NCBI GenBank assembly: GCA_945861165.1
Contig: CAMATO010000020.1
Coordinates: 1-15,573 of the forward strand
DNA from: Bifidobacterium breve
GTDB lineage: Bacteria > Actinomycetota > Actinomycetes > S36-B12 > UBA5976
Direction: 5' to 3'
DNA: 15,573 nt
Below the pieces are notes generated by a model, which saw nothing but the letters and a program-made list of their open reading frames with translations, made no database searches and was not told where the DNA came from. Below are positions 9,531-15,573 of this stretch, one piece after another (positions within the stretch are counted from its first letter, which is position 1; each line of letters starts with the position of its first letter). Position numbers and translations under genes: made by a program.

Positions 9531-11054
9531 ATGAATTTTCCTTGGTTATTAATTGTATTATTAACTCCACTAATTGGTACCGTCTTGCTATTCATCCCAA
9601 AAAGATTTGTGGCATTTAGTGATCAACAAATTGCGTTATACTCATCTTTAATAACATTACTCTTTGTAATCGTTATTGCCTTACAATTTGATATCTCTTC
9701 AAGTGCCACCACTCAGTTTGATGTTTCCTTTGATTGGATTCCAGTATTTGGAATCACCTTCCACCTTGGATTAACAGGAATTTCTTTAGTGCTTGTTGGT
9801 TTAACAGCGGTCTTAACACCTATTGTTTTGCTTGCCACAGAATATGAAGTTCAAAAGAAAAATAAAGAATTTTTAATGTGGATATTATTAACTCAAGCAA
9901 GTGCCTTAGCAGTATTTTTAGCAAGAGATTTGTTTTTATTCTATGTAGTTTTTGAAGCAATGCTAATTCCAATATTTTTCTTGGTGGGAAGATTTGGTGG
10001 TCCCAAAAGGGGTGCTGCTGCACTTAAGTTCATTTTGTTTGGTTTAGCTGGCGGACTTGTTATGTTGGCTGCGTTAATTTGGTTGTACTTTGTGGCAGTA
10101 AATCAACTTGGTCGAGGCACTTTCTCAATTACTGCTTTAAGTAATGAATTGAAGTTAGATGCCTGGACTGAAAGATGGTTGTTCTTAGGATTCTTTTTTG
10201 CTTTTGCCCTAAAAGCACCAATGATTCCAGGTCACACTTGGTTACCTGATACTGCAGAGCAAGCAACTCCAGGAACTTCCACAATGCTTATTGGCATACT
10301 GGACAAAGTCGGCACCTATGGAATGTTGGCAATTTTGTTACCGATATTTCCAAATGCGTCAATAGAATTTGCACCCGTAATTATTGGTTTTGCAGCTTTA
10401 GGAATTATTTATGGCGCACTTGTAGCAATCGCACAAAAAAATATCAAAAGAACTTTTGCCTACATATCTATTTCTCACTTTGGATTTATTGTGATGGGAA
10501 TTTTCTCCTTCACCAGTATCGGGATGATCGGTTCAGTTATTTACATGGTTGCCCACGGCTTATCAACGGCAGGTTTATTTTTGACCGCAGGTTATCTAAT
10601 ACGACAAAAAGATAACTCTTTAATTAGTAATTTTGGCGGTGTTACCAAAGCTGCACCTGTCATGACTGGACTATTTCTGATTGCGGGTCTGTCTTCCATA
10701 GCTTTGCCGGGTATGGCCGGCTTTGTTGCTGAATTCATGGTGCTAACCGGAACTTTTCAAAAATATAAAATTCCTGCAATAATTGCCACCTTGGCAATAG
10801 TTTTAGCTGCTATTTACATGCTGTGGTTGTATCAAAGAGTATTTACCGGAACTGAAACAAAAGAATCCAGCAACATTATTGATTTAAATAAAAAACAAAT
10901 TTTAGCGCTATCACCACTGGTAGCCTTAACATTATTATTTGGATTTTATCCAGCGCCTATTATTAAAATTTCTGAATCAACAATTGCTCACACCATGACA
11001 CTAGTTGGGGCAACTGATCCACAACCAATGATTAGAAAAGTGGTGAACCAATGA
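9531..11054 (+). CDS. nuoM: NADH-quinone oxidoreductase subunit M (antiporter-like proton pump)
   Basis: Middle antiporter-like subunit of the membrane arm. The 507-residue protein is polytopic, with about 14 hydrophobic helices. Proton-path residues are present: E142 in YVVFEAMLIPIF, K228 in FALKAPMIPGHTWLPD, K259 in GILDKVGTYGM, and E401 in GFVAEFMV, equivalent to E144, K234, K265 and E407 of E. coli NuoM. The TPGTS stretch (246-250) before the K259 helix replaces the APTAG seen in proteobacteria; I associate that form with Actinobacteria. The ATG follows the nuoL TAA with no gap. Only a weak GGTGAG (9519-9524) precedes it, so reinitiation after nuoL is likely. The TGA overlaps the nuoN ATG by 4 nt. 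Nothing is broken or missing. Confidence 0.96.
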   Translation: MNFPWLLIVLLTPLIGTVLLFIPKRFVAFSDQQIALYSSLITLLFVIVIALQFDISSSATTQFDVSFDWIPVFGITFHLGLTGISLVLVGLTAVLTPIVLLATEYEVQKKNKEFLMWILLTQASALAVFLARDLFLFYVVFEAMLIPIFFLVGRFGGPKRGAAALKFILFGLAGGLVMLAALIWLYFVAVNQLGRGTFSITALSNELKLDAWTERWLFLGFFFAFALKAPMIPGHTWLPDTAEQATPGTSTMLIGILDKVGTYGMLAILLPIFPNASIEFAPVIIGFAALGIIYGALVAIAQKNIKRTFAYISISHFGFIVMGIFSFTSIGMIGSVIYMVAHGLSTAGLFLTAGYLIRQKDNSLISNFGGVTKAAPVMTGLFLIAGLSSIALPGMAGFVAEFMVLTGTFQKYKIPAIIATLAIVLAAIYMLWLYQRVFTGTETKESSNIIDLNKKQILALSPLVALTLLFGFYPAPIIKISESTIAHTMTLVGATDPQPMIRKVVNQ

Positions 11055-12607
11055 TTCAAACAGTGTTGAACACAATTCCAACACCTAGTTTTGAATACGC
11101 TTTACTTTCACCAATTTTGGTGATGTTTTTGGCTGCCTGTTTAGGGGTTTTAGTTGAAGCATTCTTGCCTCATGAAAAAAGAAGATTTGCACATTTAATA
11201 ATTGTTTTCACAGCTATTTTGTTTGCTTTTTTTGCTGTGGTGTTGCAATCAGGTCCTAACGGAAGAGCGTTGGTGGCAAATGGAACGGTGGCACTTGATG
11301 GACCGGGTTGGATTTTGCAAGGCACAATTCTATTGGTGGCAGCGTTAAGTGCTTTATTGTTTGCAGAATCAAAGATTGATCCTTTGGGTGATGCTTTTGC
11401 CGCCAGGGCTTCAACTTTGCCTGGAGGCGAAGAAGAGAAAATAGCTACCAAATTAGGTTGGGCGCAAACAGAAATATGGCCACTTTTTTCTTTTGCTATT
11501 TCAGGAATGCTGCTATTTGTTACCGCTAATGATTTGTTAGTACTTTTTGTTGCTTTAGAAGTAATGAGTTTGCCACTTTATTTATTGGCAGGTTTAGCAA
11601 GACGTCGTAGATTACTCAGTCAAGAAGCTGCCTTAAAATATTTTATTTTAGGTGCCTTAGCTAGCGCAATTCTTCTTTTTGGTAGCGCTTTAACTTACGC
11701 CTACACCGGTTCGCTGGAATTTGGTCAAATATCTAATGGAATTAGTTCGGCAAATAATTCACCAGGATTATTAACAGCAGCTATTGCTCTGGTGGCTGTT
11801 GGAATGTTGTTTAAAGTGGGAGCAGTTCCCTTTCATCAATGGGTGCCAGATGTTTATACAGGATCACCAACGCCAGTTACTTCCTTTATGGCAGGTGCTG
11901 TGAAAGTGGCAGCATTTGGTGGTTTGTTGAGAGTTTTCTATGTTGCATTTGGTGCATTGGTTTGGGATTGGCGTCCATTGATTTGGGTCGTTGCTGGCTT
12001 AACCATGGTGGTGGGAAGTGTTATCGCATTGGCACAATCAGACTTCAAGCGAATGCTGGCCTATTCCTCCGTATCAAACGGTGGATTTATTTTGGTGGGT
12101 TTTTCGGCAACTAGTAGACCTGCAATTGCTGCGGTGCTGATTTATTTGATTGCATACGCATTTGCAACCGTGGGAGCTTTTGCGTTATTAACTTTGATTA
12201 GAGAACAAGCAGGAGAAAGTTCAACTTTAATTCGTTGGAAAGGCTTAGGAAAGAAATCTCCTTTAGTAGCAGGCTTGATGTCACTATTCATGTTGTCGTT
12301 TGCGGGAATTCCTTTAACTAGCGGATTCACAGCTAAGTTCGGTGTTTTCACAGCTGCTATCTCAGGTGGTGCAACTGCTTTAGTGCTTGTTGGAGTCATT
12401 GCAAGTGCGATTGCTGCAGTGTTTTACATCCGGGTAATTATTCTGATGTTTTTTAGTGAACCAATACCTGAAGGACCTTTTGTGGTTGTACCAAGTATTT
12501 TCACAACTATTGCGATTACCGCTAGTGCTGTGGTCACAATAATTCTAGGATTATTCCCGCAGGTTGTCATTGATTTAATAAGTTCAGCGTCAGTGTTTTT
12601 GAGATGA
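11051..12607 (+). CDS. nuoN: NADH-quinone oxidoreductase subunit N (antiporter-like proton pump)
   Basis: Third antiporter-like subunit, closest to NuoK in the membrane arm. It has 518 residues (E. coli 485). Proton-path residues are present: E170 in LFVALEVMSLPLY, K255 in MLFKVGAVPFHQW, K285 in GAVKVAAFG, and K429 in GFTAKFGVF, corresponding to E133, K217, K247 and K395 in E. coli. The extra length sits mainly in a soluble insert at about residues 106-140 (DPLGDAFAARA, then LPGGEEEKIATKLG), absent from E. coli. The run RRRRLLSQEAALKYF (184-198) follows the E170 helix. Both are features I recall from actinobacterial NuoN and are the best taxonomic clues here. The ATG overlaps the nuoM TGA by 4 nt, with GGTGA at 11042-11046. 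Its own TGA overlaps the next gene by 4 nt. Confidence 0.96.
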   Translation: MIQTVLNTIPTPSFEYALLSPILVMFLAACLGVLVEAFLPHEKRRFAHLIIVFTAILFAFFAVVLQSGPNGRALVANGTVALDGPGWILQGTILLVAALSALLFAESKIDPLGDAFAARASTLPGGEEEKIATKLGWAQTEIWPLFSFAISGMLLFVTANDLLVLFVALEVMSLPLYLLAGLARRRRLLSQEAALKYFILGALASAILLFGSALTYAYTGSLEFGQISNGISSANNSPGLLTAAIALVAVGMLFKVGAVPFHQWVPDVYTGSPTPVTSFMAGAVKVAAFGGLLRVFYVAFGALVWDWRPLIWVVAGLTMVVGSVIALAQSDFKRMLAYSSVSNGGFILVGFSATSRPAIAAVLIYLIAYAFATVGAFALLTLIREQAGESSTLIRWKGLGKKSPLVAGLMSLFMLSFAGIPLTSGFTAKFGVFTAAISGGATALVLVGVIASAIAAVFYIRVIILMFFSEPIPEGPFVVVPSIFTTIAITASAVVTIILGLFPQVVIDLISSASVFLR

Positions 12608-13593
12608 GTAAAGTCAATATCCCTGAAATATTTATTGGTGATGAAAAATTAAGAGATTTCTTATCTCAAGGAATTAAAAGAACCGAAGAATTCTTAGAAA
12701 TAGAATCTGCTTCACCATATAGTCCGTTAACAGAAATTACCCAACATTTATTACTTGCGGGGGGAAAAAGAATTCGTCCAGTATTGGTTTTCCTTTCTTC
12801 ACAGTTTGGTAAACCAGACATCGACCGCTTGGCTAAAGTTGCAGCAGCAATTGAATTTATTCATGTCGCCACTCTTTATCACGACGATGTTATGGACGAA
12901 GCCTTATTAAGGCGCGGGGTGGAATCAGCAAATGCAAAATTTGGTAATACAAATGCGATTTTGGCTGGTGACTTTCTTTTTTCAAGAGCCTCAGCAATCG
13001 CAGCTGAATTAGGACCTCATGTTGTAACAACTTTGGCCGACACTTTGTCTGTGTTGTGTGAAGGTCAAATTCGTGAAGCAATGGGTGCAGGAACCATTGA
13101 TCCCATTAATCATTACTTAGAAGTATTGAAACAAAAAACAGGATCATTAATTCAAACATCTGCAGCACTCGGGGCATATCTTTCAGGTGCAGATGATGTG
13201 GTTTCAGCAGCGTTAAGTAATTATGCACAAAATATTGGATTAGCATTCCAAATCTCAGATGACATTCTTGATTTGAAAGGTGATTCTGCAAAATCTGGAA
13301 AAACTATTGGCAAAGACTTATTGGAAGGCATCCATACTTTACCTGTGCTTTCAGCGTTGCCATTAGATCAAGATGGAAGTTTGAAGCAATTATTAATTGA
13401 GGTAAGAAAAAATCCACAATTAATTCAAACCACAATTGATAAAGTAACATCTTTAGGTGGTTTTGAAGTAGCTGCATTACATTTAGAAAGTCTTATTGAT
13501 CAAGCAATGACCTCGCTTGGTTCTGTGCCGCAAGGAAGTGCCCGCGACGCACTTGTACAATTCGCTGAATGGTTAATTAAACGTAATAATTAG
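12604..13593 (+). CDS. Long-chain polyprenyl diphosphate synthase (probable quinone side-chain enzyme)
   Basis: trans-isoprenyl diphosphate synthase that condenses isopentenyl diphosphate onto an allylic primer. The 329-residue protein has GGKRIRP (53-59), the first aspartate-rich motif D94-D95-x2-D98 (HDDVMDEALLRR), and the second, D219-D220-x2-D223 (FQISDDILDLKGD). EGIHTLPVL (241-249) is a form I recall in actinobacterial long-chain synthases. Residues -5 and -4 before the first motif are small (Ala, Thr), which in this family allows long products rather than C15/C20. I infer it makes the menaquinone side chain used by the adjacent complex I; chain length cannot be read from sequence, and a carotenoid or other lipid role is the alternative. 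The ATG overlaps the nuoN stop (ATGA) and has no recognisable ribosome site, so it probably depends on nuoN translation. Its TAG overlaps the stop of convergent rarD. Confidence 0.93.
   Translation: MSKVNIPEIFIGDEKLRDFLSQGIKRTEEFLEIESASPYSPLTEITQHLLLAGGKRIRPVLVFLSSQFGKPDIDRLAKVAAAIEFIHVATLYHDDVMDEALLRRGVESANAKFGNTNAILAGDFLFSRASAIAAELGPHVVTTLADTLSVLCEGQIREAMGAGTIDPINHYLEVLKQKTGSLIQTSAALGAYLSGADDVVSAALSNYAQNIGLAFQISDDILDLKGDSAKSGKTIGKDLLEGIHTLPVLSALPLDQDGSLKQLLIEVRKNPQLIQTTIDKVTSLGGFEVAALHLESLIDQAMTSLGSVPQGSARDALVQFAEWLIKRNN
13590..13593. other. Overlapping convergent stop codons (TTAG)
   Basis: Bases 13591-13593 are the TAG of the + strand polyprenyl synthase, and 13590-13592 (TTA) are the TAA stop of rarD on the other strand. 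No intergenic DNA remains, so transcripts of the two units must overlap at their 3' ends. Confidence 0.95.
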
Positions 13594-14501
13594 TTTTTGT
13601 TATTTTGATAACTTTTAATTGCATCATAACTAAATACAGACACTGCTAGCCATACAATCATGAAGCCAGTCCACCTAGCAGTACTCATGGGTTCATTAAA
13701 AGCTATATATCCAATTAAGAATTGCAAGATGGGTCCTAAGGCTTGCAGTAAACCAATCACAACTAACGGAATCCGGACAACCGCTGTTCCAAATAACAAT
13801 AACGGAATTACTGTAACAATTCCTGCAGTTGCAAGCCAAAAACTATGTGTAGCACCTTGATTGACAAAGCTTAATTCATTCTTGCCATCTAAATAAAGCA
13901 AGAATACTGAAAAAAATGGAGTCAGTAACAAAGTCTCGATTGTTAAACTAGGAATTGCATTCACATTAGCCATCTTTTTAACTAATCCATAAAAACCAAA
14001 AGAAAAAGCTAAGCTAAGAGCTATATATGGTGGATGGCCTAGAGTTAAAGTTAAAAAGGAAACAGCAACAAAAGTTAATCCAACCGCAACTTTTTGTAAG
14101 GTTCTGAGTTTTTCCTTCAACACAATTACTCCCAGAGCAACTGATACCAGGGGGTTGATGAAATAGCCAAGCGAGGTTTCAATTACATGACCATTGTTAA
14201 CCGCCCAGATAAATACCCCCCAATTAATAGTTATAAGAATTGAGGCAAAGAAAATAAGTAACATTTTTTGTTTATCAAAAAAAGCAGATTTAACTTCACC
14301 CATCAAATTTTTAAAGTAAACAATTACCAACAGCAAGCCAAAGGACCAAACAACTCGGTGAGCCAGAATTTCTGGAGCAGAGGCAGGCTTAAGTAGTTGC
14401 CAATAAAGCGGAATAACTCCCCAAATTAAGTAGGCACCAACACCAGCTAAAAGCCCAGAGTTGTATCGAGACTTTTGTTCTGCTTCATTCAAGTTAGGCA
14501 C
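13590..14501 (-). CDS. rarD: RarD-type EamA-family membrane transporter (GTG start)
   Basis: Predicted inner-membrane permease of the drug/metabolite transporter superfamily, 303 residues (E. coli RarD 296), with about ten hydrophobic helices in two EamA repeats. RarD signatures include LIWGVIPLYWQLL (25-37), EILAHRVVWSF (44-54), NWGVFIWAVNNGHVIETSLG (93-112), NPLVSVALG (116-124), LKEKL (128-132), and TVIPLLLFGTAVVRIPL (230-246). QALGPILQFLIGY (253-265) closes the second repeat. RarD was named for chloramphenicol sensitivity, but its real substrate is poorly established and I do not assign one. The start is GTG at 14499-14501. An ATG two bases upstream is out of frame and stops after four codons, and an upstream in-frame TAG at 14514-14516 limits the choice. 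There is no clear ribosome site, so a short-leader or leaderless transcript is possible. It converges on the operon, sharing 4 nt at the stops. Confidence 0.93.
   Translation of the reverse strand: MPNLNEAEQKSRYNSGLLAGVGAYLIWGVIPLYWQLLKPASAPEILAHRVVWSFGLLLVIVYFKNLMGEVKSAFFDKQKMLLIFFASILITINWGVFIWAVNNGHVIETSLGYFINPLVSVALGVIVLKEKLRTLQKVAVGLTFVAVSFLTLTLGHPPYIALSLAFSFGFYGLVKKMANVNAIPSLTIETLLLTPFFSVFLLYLDGKNELSFVNQGATHSFWLATAGIVTVIPLLLFGTAVVRIPLVVIGLLQALGPILQFLIGYIAFNEPMSTARWTGFMIVWLAVSVFSYDAIKSYQNNKN
13599..13616 (+). terminator. Possible weak terminator of the nuo/polyprenyl synthase operon
   Basis: GTTAT and ATAAC (13599-13603 and 13608-13612) form a 5-bp stem with a 4-nt TTTG loop, followed by TTTT and further A/T. 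It starts 5 nt after the operon's last stop codon and lies inside the 3' end of rarD. The stem is short and A/T only, so it may be chance; no better hairpin is seen nearby. Confidence 0.25.
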
Positions 14502-14526
14502 ATTTTCTAAAACCTAGAGGACTAAT

Positions 14527-14556
14527 AACAAGTTTAAGTCTAGACAACGTCTTGTT
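14527..14556. repeat. 30-bp interrupted inverted repeat (candidate operator)
   Basis: The outer arms AACAAG (14527-14532) and CTTGTT (14551-14556) are perfect reverse complements. They are placed symmetrically, 5 nt on each side, around the perfect 8-bp palindrome GTCTAGAC (14538-14545). The 5-nt spacers do not pair. The dyad lies 26 nt upstream of the rarD start and about 105 nt upstream of htpX. This symmetry is typical of a dimeric regulator site, but it does not match the HspR (HAIR), CIRCE or actinobacterial LexA consensus as I know them. Confidence 0.5.
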
Positions 14557-14640
14557 TCTATTTACGTAAGGCCAGAACTGGGGTGTGAAGTGGCGAAAAT
14601 TCTAATTATCCGATACAAATAAATATAGGCATTTTTCTCA

Positions 14641-14651
14641 GGAAAGGAAAG
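14641..14651 (+). promoter_or_regulatory. Ribosome binding site of htpX
   Basis: The purine-rich GGAAAGGAAAG ends 9 nt before the ATG at 14661 and contains AAAGGA. The core is about 12 nt from the ATG, slightly long but the best site in the region, and it supports this start. Confidence 0.6.
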
Positions 14652-14660
14652 TTAGACATC

Positions 14661-15524
14661 ATGCGTCGTTCAACCAATACCTTGAAGACAATCTTCTTGC
14701 TTGGTTTTCTGGGACTTTTTGTGATGATTCTTGCTAGCTGGTTTGGTGGATCAACAGGTATTTGGTTTGGTTTAATTCTTGCAATCGGGATTAATGGTTT
14801 TGCATATTTTTATTCGGATCGTTTAGCACTCAAAGCAATGAGGGCTTATCAAGTTACACCACAAAGCTCACCCGTTTTATACAAAATTGTTAGCGATTTA
14901 GCTACTCAAGCAAATCAACCAATGCCTCGGGTTTACCTATCTCCCACAGCATCACCCAATGCTTTTGCCACTGGCAGAAATCCTCAAAATTCAGCGGTGT
15001 GTGCCACTGAAGGAATTATGAATTTGTTAACCGAAAGTGAATTAAGAGGTGTCATCGGGCATGAACTCTCACATGTTTATAACAGAGATATTTTGACAGC
15101 TTCAATTGCCGCAACTATGGCCAGTGTGATGATGAGTATGGTGCAATTCTTTTGGTTATTTGGAGGCAGAGATTCTCAAAGATCAAATCCAATTGGTTCA
15201 ATTTTCTTAATGATAATTGGCCCTATGGCTGCAACTATGTTGCAATTAGCAATTGGGAGATCAAGAGAATTTGCAGCTGATGAAGATGGTGCAATCTTGA
15301 CTAAAGACCCTTTAGCACTAGCTAGTGCTTTAAAGAAAATTGATGCAGGAATTTCAAATGCTCCGATGAGACCAACTTCAGATATGGAAACAGCATCTTC
15401 AATGATGATTGCTCATCCATTTCGAGGAAGTTCGATGGCTAAATTATTTTCAACACATCCACCAACTCAAGAACGTGTAAAAAGATTGGAATGGATGGCA
15501 CAACAGATGGGGCAGTCTTCTTAA
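14661..15524 (+). CDS. htpX: HtpX-like membrane zinc metalloprotease (peptidase family M48B)
   Basis: Membrane-anchored protease expected to degrade misfolded membrane proteins with its active site facing the cytoplasm. The 287-residue protein (E. coli HtpX 293) has two N-terminal helices at about 9-27 and 31-50, then the peptidase domain. The catalytic zinc motif is H134-E135-L-S-H138 (VIGHELSHVYNRD), and the third zinc ligand is E203 in GRSREFAADEDGA. Two further hydrophobic stretches lie at about 147-167 and 178-198. FSTHPPTQERVKRLEWM, near the C-terminus, is a standard HtpX ending. All catalytic residues are present. A ribosome site lies at 14641-14651 and no in-frame alternative looks better. 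It is divergent from rarD and presumably has its own promoter. In many bacteria htpX responds to membrane or heat stress; no known stress operator is recognisable here. Confidence 0.95.
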   Translation: MRRSTNTLKTIFLLGFLGLFVMILASWFGGSTGIWFGLILAIGINGFAYFYSDRLALKAMRAYQVTPQSSPVLYKIVSDLATQANQPMPRVYLSPTASPNAFATGRNPQNSAVCATEGIMNLLTESELRGVIGHELSHVYNRDILTASIAATMASVMMSMVQFFWLFGGRDSQRSNPIGSIFLMIIGPMAATMLQLAIGRSREFAADEDGAILTKDPLALASALKKIDAGISNAPMRPTSDMETASSMMIAHPFRGSSMAKLFSTHPPTQERVKRLEWMAQQMGQSS

Positions 15525-15573
15525 AATCTCAAGCACCGTATGATTACCAAAGTACTAAATCAAGGTAGCTTGC
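15525..15573. other. Downstream 49 nt with no assignable gene
   Basis: The stretch after the htpX stop has CAAGCACC (15530-15537) and GGTAGCTTG (15564-15572), which pair except for one bulged A across a loop of about 26 nt. There is no U-tract, so I do not call a terminator. An ATG at 15540 opens a + strand frame to the window edge without a ribosome site. On the minus strand the frame reads ASYLDLVLW and then a TAA stop at 15544-15546, which could be the tail of a convergent gene. Neither can be decided from this window. Confidence 0.3.

Larger units (their letters stand above)
14502..14660. promoter_or_regulatory. Divergent intergenic region between rarD and htpX
   Basis: These 159 nt are the only sizeable noncoding stretch in the window and should hold promoters for both flanking genes. 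On the minus strand TAGGTT (revcomp of 14511-14516) fits a TANNNT -10 box 9 nt from the rarD GTG. On the plus strand TACAAA (14614-14619), with a poor -35-like TGGCGA (14591-14596) 17 nt upstream, is a weak candidate for htpX. None is a strong consensus, so the exact sites are guesses. An inverted repeat occupies 14527-14556. Confidence 0.5.

Noticed and set aside
11839..12114. 91-codon + strand frame inside nuoN in another register
   Set aside because: It is Cys/Trp/Gly-rich out-of-frame reading of nuoN with no independent start signal.
14527..14556. Inverted repeat as a rho-independent terminator or a tRNA arm
   Set aside because: The arms are interrupted by unpaired 5-nt spacers, there is no U-tract adjacent to the stem, and it lies upstream of both flanking genes.
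1..15573. Mobile element, CRISPR array, toxin-antitoxin or defence system
   Set aside because: No transposase, integrase, spaced direct repeats or small paired genes are visible; nearly every base belongs to conserved housekeeping genes.

Overview
The window is a low-GC (about 40 percent by eye, not computed) bacterial chromosome segment. Almost all of it is one respiratory operon: the type-I NADH:quinone oxidoreductase (complex I) genes from the 3' end of nuoD through nuoE, F, G, H, I, J, K, L, M and N, all on the + strand. Gene order and sequence features point to an actinobacterium. NuoN has the soluble insert and RRRRLLSQEAALKYF stretch, NuoM has the TPGTS...GILDKVGTYG loop, NuoE, NuoH and NuoJ carry C-terminal extensions, and a polyprenyl diphosphate synthase follows nuoN. 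An A/T-rich actinobacterium with such tight spacing would fit the streamlined freshwater acI/Nanopelagicales type. That assignment is inference from memory; no 16S or marker-gene comparison was possible.

Layout. 1-331: C-terminus of NuoD. 328-12607: nuoE to nuoN with junctions from an 8-nt overlap to a 16-nt gap and no room for internal promoters outside coding sequence. 12604-13593: a long-chain polyprenyl diphosphate synthase whose start overlaps the nuoN stop (ATGA), so it reads as the last gene of the operon. 13590-14501 (minus): rarD, an EamA-family permease, convergent with the operon and sharing 4 nt (TTAG) of stop codons with it. 14502-14660: a 159-nt divergent intergenic region with a 30-bp interrupted inverted repeat. 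14661-15524: htpX, a membrane-bound M48 zinc metalloprotease. 15525-15573: 49 nt with no assignable gene.

How the genes work together. NuoD/E/F/G/I form the peripheral arm (NADH oxidation at FMN, then an Fe-S chain). NuoH/J/K/L/M/N form the membrane arm that reduces quinone and pumps protons. All Fe-S ligands of NuoE, F, G and I are present, including the extra N7 cluster of NuoG. The charged residues of the three antiporter-like subunits are intact, so the complex looks functional. The polyprenyl synthase probably makes the side chain of the quinone (menaquinone in actinobacteria) that complex I reduces. rarD and htpX are probably separate transcription units.

I found no mobile element, CRISPR array, RNA gene, frameshift or unknown multi-gene system. 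This is a mostly ordinary housekeeping region. The items most worth a second look are the inverted repeat between rarD and htpX, the coupling of the polyprenyl synthase to nuoN, and the start-codon choices for nuoL and rarD.
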